This document shows positions 1 to 11,674 of a stretch of DNA of 64,000 nucleotides, piece by piece. How positions within the stretch are numbered: position 1 is the stretch's first letter; the number at the start of each line of letters is the position of its first letter. The translations under genes and the position numbers were made by a program. Origin of the DNA: Sorex araneus (Eukaryota; Chordata; Mammalia; Eulipotyphla; Soricidae); the NCBI RefSeq assembly GCF_027595985.1, contig NC_073307.1, positions 121,189,678 through 121,253,677 of the forward strand. The letters run 5' to 3'. The notes under the pieces are model-generated. The model saw only the letters and a list, made by a program, of their open reading frames with translations. It did no database searches and was not told the origin of the DNA.

Positions 1-2935
1 GGACAATGATCTATTCATTCATGTCACTGAAAAGTAATATAAGTTGTGATAAGTCCTGTCTTTGTTTTCTCCTGAAAATAATCTTAGAACCTGGAACACA
101 AAAAATGTTGGTTGTAGCATTTAATTTGCATCATTGTAATATCCACACGTATCACTTATTTCTATTCATGTTGTTGCCTCAATAGTATGAAGAAGATAAA
201 TGTTAATGAGAATAAAGACTTTCCTGAGATTAAGGTTGGCCAGCTTAGGCCCTGAACCCAGCTCTATGTCTATGTAATGGTCACTGTTTTCTGCCAAAAA
301 ATTTATCAGGAGAGGAGCTCCAATCAACTACCTCTAAAAGGGACAGTTTCTGAGTAAGTATCAGGGTTGTAGAGACTGCAGTTTCCCACTATTTATATTC
401 TTCTCCAAACTACTTGTTCTGAAGTTTTGTGACAGGGTTTCCTGATTCTAGATGTACCAGGTAATTGGGCCCTGTTGTGATTGGACACCTACTCTGAGGA
501 GGGCAGAAAAGGCACTGAGTTATGATCTCTGTCTTTATTTTATTCCAATGGGTAACTGATATATACCAGAGAAAACCAGGTAGTGTTATTGCAATTTTGT
601 TTCTATTGTTACAGGGAAATGAACAATGGAAGGCACATGATGTGTCTTTTTGCAGGTCAGATTTAGTTACTATAGTTCATTTAAACCACATTTGCTTTTC
701 TATATTCTAAAATCAAAATAATGGATAAAAATATTTCTAAATATCTGCTTATCATCATATATTCAAATAAAAATCAGATTATACTGGCAATGAGTTATCA
801 TAACAGTGAGAAATCTTTCCAAAAAAGTTATACAGATGGAGATATGACAATCAAAAGATTAAAGGAAACAATTTGATGGAATGTAGTGAATAAGAGATCT
901 ATCACCCAGAGAAAGTCCCAGAAATTACCTTCTGTGAGCCTGCTAAAGAAGACTTCTCTGCCTTTGTCACTATATTTCATTTGCATATTCTCCATTGATT
1001 ATGCATCCAGGAGGAAATATCTCTGTGCTCAACGATGGATTCCCATTTCTGCTGACTCAGGTGCATCCAGCAAAGTGAGAAGTGAAAAAACTGTGAGGAC
1101 AGTCATTTGAAATAGTTTCTCCCTGCCAGGCTGTGAATTTGCAGGGACATAGGTAGCCAGTGAGCCTGGCAAAAACCCTACCTACTCTACTCTCTCACTG
1201 GCCCCTGAATTTTGGTCTTGCTGAACTCATGTGCTGCCAGTTTGAGTACCATGGATGTGCATGGATGTGCCCTAGGACAAAAACACAGCAGTGGCTTTGG
1301 AAATAAACTTGATAAACTTACTTAATTTTCGTTCTTTTAGGTGGGAAGCTGACTTCTGTTGCCAGGAAGAGTGTCTAGAGATTCACCTTTGTTTTGAACC
1401 CTTCTCTTTCCCCTGCAGAAGGACCCTTGGAAGGAGTGGAAGTTGGTGGGGAAGGTTGGCTTCTTAAATCTCCCACAATTTCCTGTGAGTTCCTCTACAG
1501 AGACCTGCTGTCAAATGAGACCACAATGTCTTTAGTGCCATGAGTACTATGGGAATGTGACTCAAATTCAGATCTAATGAAACCTCCATCTTTGTCTGTG
1601 CATCTCAACCCCCACTTGGTACATTTCCTGCTAGTGGGTTTTGTGGATTCTCTCACTGATAGTCATGTACTAGTGCAGCAACAAAGCAATGGGCGTTGGC
1701 TCTGTGAAGATTTATAATTAGCAATAAAGTACACATTCCTTATCTGAGATTCAGTCTCTTTCTGAGTTGTTAAATTTTGCATTATCATGATCACAAGTCA
1801 TGTGTTTTCTTTACTATTTTCCTTTTAATTCAACACCGATGTTCATCATCTCTTATGCAATCTGTTGGTCCTAATTCCAGAATTTGCAGTTTGGTTCACT
1901 TTTGCATCTGAATTCTTTTGCTATGATTTCCCATGATTTAAATAACATATACTTCTTTTTATTTGCCACTAGAACCAGGGAATCGTTTTCATTCATATAT
2001 AAGAACTTAATGTATGGCAGGAGAAGTTTTATTTTTCAGATTTGTAATTACATTTATTATTTTTTTTTTGCTTTTTGGGTCACACCCGGCGATGCACAGG
2101 GGGTTATTCCTGGCTCTGCACTCAGGAATCACCCCTGGCAGTGCTCAGGGGACCATATGTGATGCTTGGAATCGAACCCGGATCGGCCGCATGCAAGGCA
2201 AATGCCCTACCCGCTGTGCTATCACTCTATCCCCACATTTAATTTTAAATATTATACAAATACTGTCAAGGAAAGTTGAATAATATGCAAAACTAAGTGT
2301 GGGCACCAGAAATGGTGCAAAATCTCAATTTTAATGATTTAAATATAAATTAAAATCACTCACATATATATATATATTCACTGAGATAAAAGTGCAAAAC
2401 ATATCTTCGTCAGGTGTGGTAACACTGTGGGATAAGGCATTCTCAGACGTTTTTGATGGAAGTGAAAATTGACAGAATTGGCAAGCAGGGCCATTTAAAA
2501 TATTTATAATTATATATCAATGTCATACATTTTTTCCCTTTTTTGATGTAGTAGTTTATTTACAGAGATGCGTGTGCCTTTGCCAAATACATAATGCAAA
2601 GTTTACACATATAGAAACACTTATAGTATTGTCACCAAAGGTAAATATGTCCAACACAATGAATAAATTGCAATCCATATGAACAATCAGCTCCTGTGTA
2701 ACTGTATGAAAATTGTAATATATTGATTTGGAATGGTTTCTAATTTAATGCTGTACTTTGTTAAAAGTGTGTGAACCAACTGTAGTTGATAACCAAAAGA
2801 TCTAAAAATCTTATAAAACTTAAGGTTAAAAACATATCGTGTTCTATACAAAATTTGAAGAGTAGAGCAGACTCTTTCAAAGAGCACTAACAATTTAAAA
2901 AGAAACTGAAAATAGTTCTTTTTCTTATTTATTTC
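1..2935. repeat. Upstream module, copy 1
   Basis: Non-coding block repeated through the window in the same order: a segment starting like 'tcatgtcactgaaaa', a GGCCCTG-rich part, 'agagaaagtcccagaa', 'ttgcatattctccattgat', 'cttctctgcc', 'gacctgctgtcaaatgag', and an AT-rich end. It lies upstream of (right of) the receptor genes. This copy belongs to a gene left of the window. A family A SINE (2057-2234) interrupts it. No coding region is supported; function, if any, is unknown. Confidence 0.75.
2057..2234 (-). mobile_element. SINE family A
   Basis: Reverse orientation: T-run and TTTTGGGTCACACC first, tRNA-like head last with B-box-like TTCGATTCC and A-box-like TAGCACAGCGGG, both slightly mutated. 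The flanking 'acattta' is repeated on both sides. Confidence 0.9.
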
Positions 2936-4279
2936 TCTATCTTATTTATTTATAATTTCTATTTTTATTTTTTAACTACATAAATTGTATTTTCATAAAG
3001 TTGCTGACCAAAATTCATTACATTAAATGTTCTAACACTAATTCCACCACTATTAAAGCTTCTCACTACTATTATTTCATATTTTCTCACCAACACCCAG
3101 CCTGCCCCATAGGCCAATATGAAATAATTTATTTTGTATTGCTTGTTATGAATAATCCTCGAAACATGATGCAAAAAGTTTTTCTTAGAGAAAAGAGTGT
3201 GAAAATGGTTGTATCTCACCTTGGAGCCATTAAGCCCTTGTATAAAAAATTATTAACATGATTTTATAGATTGAACCTTCTGTACTAATATACATATACA
3301 TATAAATATTTATATACATACATAAACACCCCATATACTCACACAGACTTGATCAAGACTGGCTGACTCCTACTTTACACCTTATCCAATGTGGTGTGCT
3401 ACTCTTGGTACAGTAGTGGCTTAGAGAATTAGATATTGCTTCAAAATTTGAACATTTTAAATATGTTGATACAGCTGGAGTCAAATTTTTAATTGGATGG
3501 TCACTTTGGGGTCTGAAAGAATCTCTACAGCTTGTTGTTCTCTTCTAGTATTGATTTGTGTCTCTTGGTCAATGCCATAAATGACCTCCTGTGGCACCAG
3601 AGGCAGTTCCTCGGCATCACTGCCAGGCTCCTGGGACAATATGGAGATGGGGGAAGGTCACCCATTCCTGACTCCACGAGAGCCTGAGGATTTCAGTCAC
3701 AAAACTCTCATAACTGAGTTTTTCAACAGATTCATTCTCATGCATGAGGGGCTTGTCCTGAGCCTGTGGAGACATGCTTTGAGCATTGTGTCAATTGGGT
3801 TCTAGAGGTTTTTGGCTGCCGGAGCACTCTTGGGGCAGATGGTGGGCGCAACCGACCCCCTCTGAGGTGTCCTGAAATAACTCCACCTGGCGTGGGTCAT
3901 TGAAGCACCTCAATAGCTAATAGATTATTGTTATCTTCCAAGATTTATTTGTGAGTTTTGGATCACAACCATTAATGAGCTTGTATGGTGTCAGAGACAG
4001 TTAATGGGTCTTTTTTCTTTTTTATATGAAAAGCTAAAGTTTCTGTGTGACCAACATAGTTCTGAAAAAAAAGAAGAATAAAGAAGATGCACCATAATCT
4101 TTGACTTCAAGAAATACTACAAAAGTAGAAATTAAAACAATGATATTGGAACAAAAACCCACATACAGACCAGTGAGTTAAAATTAAGCCCCAGAAATAT
4201 ATTTTTACGCAAATGTGAGCAACTAACTTTTATTACTTCATTAGCTTATTATATTTCACTAGATATTGTGGCATTTGGG
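2936..4279. repeat. Receptor 3'-flank block (D), copy 1, left part
   Basis: Paralogous to 17346-19620. Includes a poorly conserved AT-rich stretch with TA repeats at 3283-3330 (also 17895-17945) and a moderately GC-rich part at 3340-3950. Small open frames here are not conserved between copies, so I see no gene. Confidence 0.7.
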
Positions 4280-5137
4280 AGTGAAGATAGATGGTTAGCA
4301 ACTACACCACCTCTACTTCGCTGATGACATCATTCTCATAATGCCAAACATTAGCCAAGAGTCACAAATCCTGGCTGACTTCAACTGTGAGTGTGGAAAG
4401 GTCAGACTGCAGTTGAATCTCAGCAAAATGATATTCATGAAAAACAAACTAGTCCCTGACGTTCCATTTGCTCTCAATGGAACGAACATCTCTGAATGAA
4501 GCAGCTATGTGTACGTGGGTGGAGAACTCAACATGAGGAATGACTTGGCGCCAGAACTGTGCAGGAGGAAGAGAGCAGTGTGAAACGCCTTCAAGAGCAC
4601 TGATGAAGTGGTTAAGAGGATGAAGAACCTCTGGTTATGGGCACATAATTTCGAATCCATGGTTATTCCTGCACTGACATATGCCTCAGAGACCTGGGCC
4701 CTACACAAACAGGATGAGAATGCAATTTGAGTATCCCAAAGAGCTATGCTAGGAGTATCACATTTCACTCAAGTGAGAGAAGGAATCCAGAGTTCCGACC
4801 TCTGTCAACCATCAAGAATCAGGGACGCTGCCTCGTTTGCTGAGGCAACAAAAATAAGATGGGCCGGATTCATAATGTGTTTTAGAGATGACTGCTGGAC
4901 TAGAGCCATTACTGACTGAATTCCACAGGATGTCAAAAGAACGCCTGGCCACCCACCTATGAGTTGTTCATACTTTTTCGTCAGGACCCTGAATGAATGG
5001 TTTGAGGCTCTTTGTGTTCCTGGAGATTAAAACAGCCACTGGGCTACACTAGCATGTGACAGGGATGAATGGAGATGTTACTGGTGTTTGCTGGAGCAAG
5101 TCAATAAGCAACGGAAGACAAGTGAAGTGAAGCTTTT
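4280..5137 (+). mobile_element. RTE-clade LINE fragment, 5'-truncated (R1)
   Basis: Encodes, with several stops, the last part of a reverse transcriptase and the RTE C-terminal region. The catalytic box FADD is at 4317-4328 in HLYFADDIIL. Further on come LTYASETWAL, then RWAGF, WTRAITD, DVKRTPGHPP and HWATLACDRDEW. The 3' end has no poly-A but a short GTGAAGTGAAG-like tail. It is the longest RTE copy here and starts near the RT palm; the upstream endonuclease is missing. It replaced about 250 bases of the flank seen intact at 19625-19878. Confidence 0.88.
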
Positions 5138-5578
5138 ATAAAGTCTATTTGTCTCTGTCCATCTCCTTCAGAGGAGTGCCTATTTATTTTATATTCAGAT
5201 TTTAGATAGGGCTTTTGATTATATTCTGTTGTAATCTATATGCTTTACATATCTCAAAGGAAACCTTTATCTGATGTTGTTGATTGCATATACTTTCACC
5301 CTTTTCACTTAGTTTCTATTAGTTTTCACCAATGTTTCCTAAGATTTACAGGAATGTTTGAGTTTTATGAGGTCCATTTTGTATTTTTTTATTCTGTTGT
5401 ATTAAAACCTAATTTTCAATAATTAGTATTTGATTGAAGAGAAAAAACTCATGGAGAAATAGTAAGTCCAGATCACTGACAACACACAGAGATGTATAAG
5501 ACAAATATAGAACCACCCATCTAGAAAATGAATTGAAAATTATTTCTTGAATTTCATGTGTAACTTCTTTTCTATTAA
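5138..5578. repeat. Receptor 3'-flank block (D), copy 1, right part
   Basis: Matches 19880-20110 and 63030-63280, ending close to pseudogene 1. No gene visible. Confidence 0.65.
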
Positions 5579-5662
5579 CCAGAGTTACTTTCTGATTATT
5601 CTATGTTAGAAATACAAACATGTCATGAAAACACTCAAAGATTAATGGTAACAGCAAATTTA
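5579..5662 (+). repeat. Inverted repeat, arm 1 (gene 3' flank)
   Basis: This segment just downstream of pseudogene 1 is nearly identical to the reverse complement of 6484-6567 (about 82 of 84 positions by eye). This is the original location, because the same sequence follows the intact gene (around 32450-32503) and pseudogene 2. Confidence 0.9.
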
Positions 5663-5829
5663 TTCTGTGTGAATGCTGTACAGAAATGCAAAAGTAGCCT
5701 TTTTTTCCTATTTTAGAGAGCATGAAGATAAATGGTGGATCAGTTATAATATTCAGCTTTAAAGGGTGAGAATACAGTATCTGAAATGCAATAAAAAATT
5801 CTGCAAAATATGTCTACATTTTGATTGAG

Positions 5830-6900
5830 TTAGGTCACATGAATATCTCCTGACATCTCCAGGGTCTCCTCAGGAGGGCTGCCTTGGCTTCCATCCTCCT
5901 CAGGAACATCTTGCAAAGCTCTCTGCAAAATTACTTTGAGGCTCCTTCTTTGCTGTCTTCTCTGCTTTCTAAAAGAGCCAACAAAGAAGTAAATGATGGG
6001 ATTGGCACAGCTGTTGACACAGGTTAATAAATGTAGCAATTCTCATACTATAATGTAGTTCATGTAAGGAACAGTTTGCATCCAGTATAAGAGAACCTGA
6101 CCAATTCCCCAGAGCAGGGCACAGAGCAGGAAGACCAGCACTGGTCAGCTTTATCTTCCAGGAGCCACACAACAATCTAATCAGCAGCACCAGGCTGGAC
6201 CCAAACAGAAGCCCAAAGGAGAAAGTTGGCCACATGACAATGCAGAACTCAATTAACATACAAAAATTTCTATTAGGATATCCAAACCATAAGCCACAGA
6301 ACACCAAATCCAGGATTATGAGGAGCAGAGCCTGGGCCCAGAGTAAGGCACAAATGACAGATGACATGTGTTTTGGACAGCGGCAACGATACCAGATGGG
6401 CTAATGGACAGACAGACAACGCTCAGTACTAATGGCAGTGAGAATGCTCAGGCCCACATCATACATGAGATGTATGTATGATGTAAATGTGCTGTTACCA
6501 TTAATATTTGAGTGTTTTCATGACATGTTTGTATTTCTAACATAGAATAATCAGAAAGTAACTCTGGGTAAACTCTTCATACAAAGAGAAACATTATTAA
6601 GTTAATTAGGAACACCATGTCGGAGTATAGTCCGGTATATTCCATAAGATGTAGTATGGAGAATACCATGTGGGTGGATAGACAGACAAAATCAGCTCCT
6701 GCCAAGTTGAGGATGTAGATGGATAAAGCATTCCTCTGCATGCGGAAAGACAGGATCCAGAGAACCACAGCATTTCCTGCCAGCCCCACCAGGGAAATGA
6801 TGATTTTCACAAGGTCAAATATCAGCAATCCGAAATCCACCAAGTCACTTGTATTCTGAAGTGTGCTTTCAGTCACCCAAGGTGTGACAGTTACATCCAT
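5830..6900 (-). pseudogene. MRGPRX pseudogene 1, with internal inverted insertion
   Basis: Clear relative of the intact receptor at 32672-33661. The first 107 codons (6900-6577) are open and carry GLAGN, LNLAGAD and FVCLSTHMV. The frame then runs into an 84-base inverted copy of this gene's own 3' flank (6484-6567 matches 5579-5662 in reverse). Homology resumes as GLSILTAISTERCLSVH, hits a TAG at 6401-6403, continues through PIWYRCRCPKHMSSVICALL, and then lacks 26 bases near 6141 relative to the intact gene (its 32975-33000), which shifts the frame before TM6. The end is still readable: [13 protein letters not shown] and an acidic tail ending SGDIHVT. The splice acceptor upstream of the ATG also reads TG rather than AG (6926-6927). 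With a stop, a frameshift, an insertion and a lost acceptor it cannot make a seven-helix receptor. The original start and stop positions are both preserved. Confidence 0.93.
6484..6567 (-). repeat. Inverted repeat, arm 2, inserted inside pseudogene 1
   Basis: Inverted copy of 5579-5662 lying at the end of TM3 coding sequence, where the paralogues have receptor codons. It breaks the frame after residue 107. The arms are about 820 bases apart and could form a hairpin in a transcript. Confidence 0.9.
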
Positions 6901-7193
6901 GCTCAGATACCCTCTGCTGGTGTTCCAGGAAACACAAATGAGAAAGAATTTTCAGTGTTATCATGGACTCTCATGGTCCTAATGGTACCTGAGAGCAGAG
7001 AGAAGCAACTTAGACAATTTAAGCAGGCCACACAGCTTTTACATACTATATTTGGACTCTGCCTGATATTTCTGATTAAAGCCTGGGATGTCTCTACTGA
7101 ATCACATTTCACAAAGATGAACTGTTCTAAGGTCCTGATTTTCCCACTAGTTTCCTAGGCCATGTCCCATTGCACATTCAAAACGAATGTGAA
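6901..7193. repeat. Receptor 5'-flank block (U), copy 1, proximal part
   Basis: Same sequence as upstream of the intact gene (33662-33950) and the deleted gene (46798-46900). Contains the mutated splice acceptor of pseudogene 1 (6926-6927). Ends with the left target duplication of the L1 insertion (7180-7193). Confidence 0.7.
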
Positions 7194-7795
7194 CTCTGAT
7201 ATTCTATATACCATAGATGAGTGCAGTCTTTCTATGTCTGTCTCTCTCTTTCTGACTCATTTCACTCAGCATGAAACTTTTCATGCCCATCCACTTAACT
7301 ACAAAATTCTTGACTTCCTTTTTTCTAACAGCTGCATAGACTAATACCCAAGAACCGTAGAAATAAGTACCAGGAGTTTGATCCCATGGCTTCGCGGCTG
7401 GCCTCACGTTCCGGGGAAAGGGCAACTCAGAGAAGCGATCACCAACTACATTGTAGTTGAAGGCCATGTGGGGGAAGGGAGTTGCTGGCTGAATGAGGGC
7501 TAGAGACTGAGCACAGCGGCCACTCAACACCTTTATTGCAAACCACAACAGCTAATTAGAGAGAGAGAACAGAAGGGAATGCCCTGCCACAGTGGCAGGG
7601 TGGGGTGGGGCGGAGATGGGAGTGGGGAGGGTGGGAGGGACGCCGGGTTTACGGGTGGTGGAGAATGGGCACTGGTGAAGGGATGGGTTCCCGAACTTTG
7701 TATGAGGGAAGTATAAGCACAAAAGTGTATAAATCTGTAACTGTACCCTCACGGTGATTCTCTAATTAAAAATAAATAAATTATAACAACAAAAA
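7194..7795 (+). mobile_element. L1 3' end with internal inversion (twin priming)
   Basis: The left part (about 7196-7338) is antisense L1 ORF2/3'UTR sequence; the right part (about 7339-7795) is the sense 3' UTR with a G-rich tract and an A-rich tail. In the longer L1 at 28500-29075 these two pieces are adjacent, so this is one insertion with inverted 5' half. A 14-base direct repeat, AAAACGAATGTGAA, flanks it at 7180-7193 and 7796-7809. Confidence 0.9.
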
Positions 7796-7809
7796 AAAAC
7801 GAATGTGAA

Positions 7810-8154
7810 ATGAATGAAAATGTTAAGTAAATACTATCATTTCCGCACAGAGAAAAGAAAATGGAAGCACAAAGGATGTGAGTTGTCCATACCTGATTGC
7901 ATGCATACAATTGGTGTAGTGCTGTTCTGAATATCCAGGTCTGAGTCAGTTGCTTTTCCTTTCCCAACTGTACAGATCCACTAGTAGAATGAAATGGCTC
8001 CTACTTAAAGAGAAGGGAGTGACAGATGCCAGAAACTCTTCTACAGATTGCGGGAATCTATTAATTTAGGATTTTATGTACGACTTTGAGCATACAATTT
8101 CAAATGTTAAAGATATTTTGTTATAAATACTGAGAAAGTGTTTACAATTTAAAA
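7810..8154. repeat. Receptor 5'-flank block (U), copy 1, middle part
   Basis: Continues the 5' flank interrupted by the L1. Matches 40065-40370 and 50720-51060. No gene seen. Confidence 0.65.
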
Positions 8155-8382
8155 TTCATCTGGTTGCTCATCGATTTGCTGAAGCAGGCACCAGAAATGT
8201 CTCCATTGTGAGAATTGGTGTTATTGGTTTTGGCATATCAAATAGAGCAGGGCGCTTGCCAGGCTCTTCCGTGCAGGTGGAATCCATTTGGTAGCTTGCC
8301 AGGCTCTCCTACAGGGACAGACGAATCGAACCCAGGTCGGCCTTATACAAGAAAAATGCCCTACCCTTTGTGCTACAATATA
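8155..8382 (-). mobile_element. SINE family B
   Basis: Antisense copy: RTE-like tail ('gctcatcgatttgct', 'aatgtctccattgtgag') first, body with two 'gcttgccaggctct' motifs, tRNA-like head last with mutated B and A boxes. Confidence 0.85.
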
Positions 8383-8851
8383 AAAAAATTTAAAAAATTT
8401 ATTCTTTGATAATAATGTTACTGTCAGGTTTGATGTATAAAACTTTCAAGCACCCCACATGCACTGTGGTCTCACTTATATCCATCATTTTTCCAGTGTC
8501 CAAACTCCTCCATTTTTTACTGCCTTATCTCCTCAGCATCATAGACTTTCTACTCAAGTCCAGTTCTTAGCTTCTGTTTGTCTGGGACATTTGTTATTCC
8601 CTGACACTATTTCTTTATATGAGACAGATTATTCTATACACATCTTTCTCCTAACTTCACTTACAATAAGATCCATCCACATAGCAAGCAATTAATTGAC
8701 TTTTTTATAGTCTCCCAAGAGCAATGTTCGAAGTCAGAAGACCCTTGCAGACCCTTGCTACCAGGAAAAGACAAGCATTGTTACCAAGCAGAAGACTCAA
8801 TAGTAAGAGGATATCCTCCCCTGAGCAACTCCCACAGTGAAAGGAGGACTT
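8383..8851. repeat. Receptor 5'-flank block (U), copy 1, distal part
   Basis: Paralogous to 22915-23330, 40380-40770 and 51075-51510. Low-complexity T-rich starts; no conserved open frame. Confidence 0.6.
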
Positions 8852-8965
8852 ATTTTCTTTTCCCCTTTTTATTGAATAACCGTGAGGTACAGCTACGAAG
8901 CTTTCATGTTTAAGTCTTACAGTGATCAAACACCCATCCCTCCACCAGTGCACAATTTCAACCAC
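8852..8965 (-). mobile_element. Short L1-like 3' end, shared with 51511-51630
   Basis: Antisense 3' tail of the L1-related type ('ttttattgaataaccgtgag', 'ccatccctccaccagtg'), flanked by GAGGACTTATTTT repeats. The paralogous sites at about 23335 and 40775 lack it, so it is a marker for the relation of the first and seventh blocks. Confidence 0.8.
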
Positions 8966-9029
8966 CAGTGAGGAGGACTTATTTTACTAGAAATGATAAG
9001 CCATCAAATCTCTCTTGAATTTGCACTCT

Positions 9030-11671
9030 TGGTGGCCTGAATGAGAAGAAGTAAAGTACAGACATATTTCCATCCATCAGGGCATGTGTCCTATTCACTC
9101 ATGGCACTAAAGACAAATGTCAGCTGTAATAAGTGCTTGTCTTTTTAGTTTCAAGAAATAAATCTTAGACATATAAACCTTCCTCATGTTTGTTTTCATT
9201 TATAATAATGCTCATTGTTAAATTCTCCTTCTGTAACAGTATTCACTTGACTGCTTATTGGTACAGCCTTCTTAACAGACAGGAAGAAAAGTTAAGTATA
9301 ATAAATGACTTTGGATCCGGGGAGGTCAACATAGAAGCTGATGCAGGAGCCATGATGAAGAAATTCCAGGTTTTCTGCCACATTATTTATAATGAGAGGA
9401 GTTTCCATCAAATGTCTCCAAAAGGGGAACTTCCTGAGGAAGAATCAATGTTGCTAGACTGCAGTTGCCCACTATTTTGATTCTTCTCAGAAATATTATT
9501 GAGGTTGTGGGAACAGGGTTGCCGGATTTTGGCTGGTACTAAGCAACTGCGCCCTGTCATCATTGAGCACCTGCAATAAGGAGTGCATAAATAAGGCACT
9601 GTCTCATTGCATTCTGCCTTTTTTTTCTTTCCCTGGCTGGTTGCTACATGTGACAGAACAGTAAACAGTGTCAGCACATTAAGACATTTTTTTTTAAAGG
9701 GAAATCACAAAAATGGGAGAGGCATGGGTCCTCAAACTCAGGTCAGTTTTAGATATTGTAGTTCATTTAAAACCACAGTTGCTATTCTTTCTTCCAAAAT
9801 AAAAATCATGAACATGAGATAATTCAAAATATCTTATCACCATATTTTCTAATGAATATCAGATTTTATTGACAGTGATTTATTATAATAGTGAGAAATC
9901 ATTCTAAGGAAGTTATGACTGTAAATATATGACAACCAAATGTAAAGTAAGCAACTCAATGGAATATGATTATGCATTCAGGAAGAAATATCTCTATGCC
10001 TCACAGACGGGTTCACATTTCCTCTGACTCTGGTGCATACAGAAAATGAAATATGAAAAAATTGTAGGACAGTCATTTGAAATACTTTCTCCCAGACAGA
10101 TTGTGAGTTTACATTGACACAGGTAGATATTGACCAAGACACACATGCTACCTGTTGGACTATCTCACTGTCTCCTGACTTTCTTTCTATTCTTGGTGCA
10201 CTCATGTGGCTCCCAGTTTGAGATTCATGGGTGTGCTTTAAGACAAAAAGACAGCAATGTCTCTGGAAATAAGTGATAAACTCACCTGCTTTGCATTCTT
10301 CCTTTTGATGGCAAGCTGACTCCTGTTGACAGGAAGAGTCTGTAGAGATTCACCTTTGTTTTGAATTTTTCTCTGCCCCAAAAAAGACCCCTCAGAAAGA
10401 GTGGAAGTTGGTGAGAAGGTGGCTTACCAGATTTCCCAGGTTCTTCTGTGAGTTGCTATTCAGAGACCTGCTGTCAAATGTGAGCACAATGTCTTTGCTG
10501 TCATGACCACTCTGGGGATGTGTCATTAGATCTAACCCCTATCTCAGCTGTATTTCTCCACTGAAGTAAATGTCCCTGCTAGTGGTTTTTGTGGATTCTC
10601 CCACTGACAGCTCTGTGCCTGAACAGCACACAGAGCAATGTCAGTTGATTCTATGAAGATTTTTAATTAGACATAAATTGTACAATCCTTATCTTAGACT
10701 CAAACTCTACCAGACTAATTTAAATTTTGTGTTATTATGGCAATAAATAGGTAGCTTCTATTTTCCTTACAATTGGCCACAGAAGTCTGTCAACTTATAT
10801 AAAATCTATTGATCTCAGTTCAGCAGAAGCAGTTAGGTTCATCTTTGCATGTAAATTCTTTTGCTTTGATTGTTAATTTGTATAACATTTGTATTTCTTT
10901 TCTTACTGTCAGGTTTATTTAGAATTATTTTTATTCACACATGAGAATTTAAGGCAAGACATAGAGGTTTTTAGATTTGTAATTAAACTTAGTTGTTAGT
11001 AATGTACTCTCAAGAAAATTTGAAGAATATGCAATAGAAACCAAGTATGTACAATTAGAAACAGTGCAAAGTCACCACTTTCAGTGATTTATGTGAAGAG
11101 TTAATTTAAATTACTCACAATTATATTTTTCCACTGAAAAATAAAAATGCAAAACTTTTCTTTTTCAGCTGTTGTGTCAGTGTGGGTTGAAACATTCTCT
11201 CGGGACATTTTTGACAGAAAGAAAATTTGATAAATAGGTGATGAGGGCTATTTAAAATTTGTATAATGACATGTTAATATCATACATTTTCTTCCCTTAA
11301 TTTCTTATACAGTAATTGATTTACAGTGATGTTTGTGCATTTACCAAATAAATAATAGAGAATTCACACATATAGAATTATTTGTTGTGTTATCACCAAA
11401 AGTCAAAGTGTCCAATTCACTGAATCAATGGCAATGTACATGAATAACCAGCACCTATGTAGCTGTATAAAAATTGTAATATATTGATTTGGATTGGTTT
11501 CTGAGTTTACACTCTACTTTGTTAATATGTGTGTGAATCATGCACATAAGGAGTTGATAACCTCAACATCAAATAAATCTCATAAAACTCAGTACCCAAA
11601 ACATATCCCACCCAAACCCAAAATAGAAGAGCTGAATAGACTTCTTCAAAGAGTACCAACATATTACTAGT
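9030..11671. repeat. Upstream module, copy 2
   Basis: Full-length module without large insertions, best matched by copy 7 (51660-55790). Lies about 2.1 kb upstream of pseudogene 1. No coding sequence supported. Confidence 0.75.
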
Positions 11672-11674
11672 AAG

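Noticed and set aside
4280..5137. Nematode DNA contamination of the assembly as the source of the RTE
   Set aside because: The RTE copies are embedded in receptor-flank DNA, one inside an MRGPR pseudogene with target duplications and one with a nested shrew SINE, so they are part of this genome.
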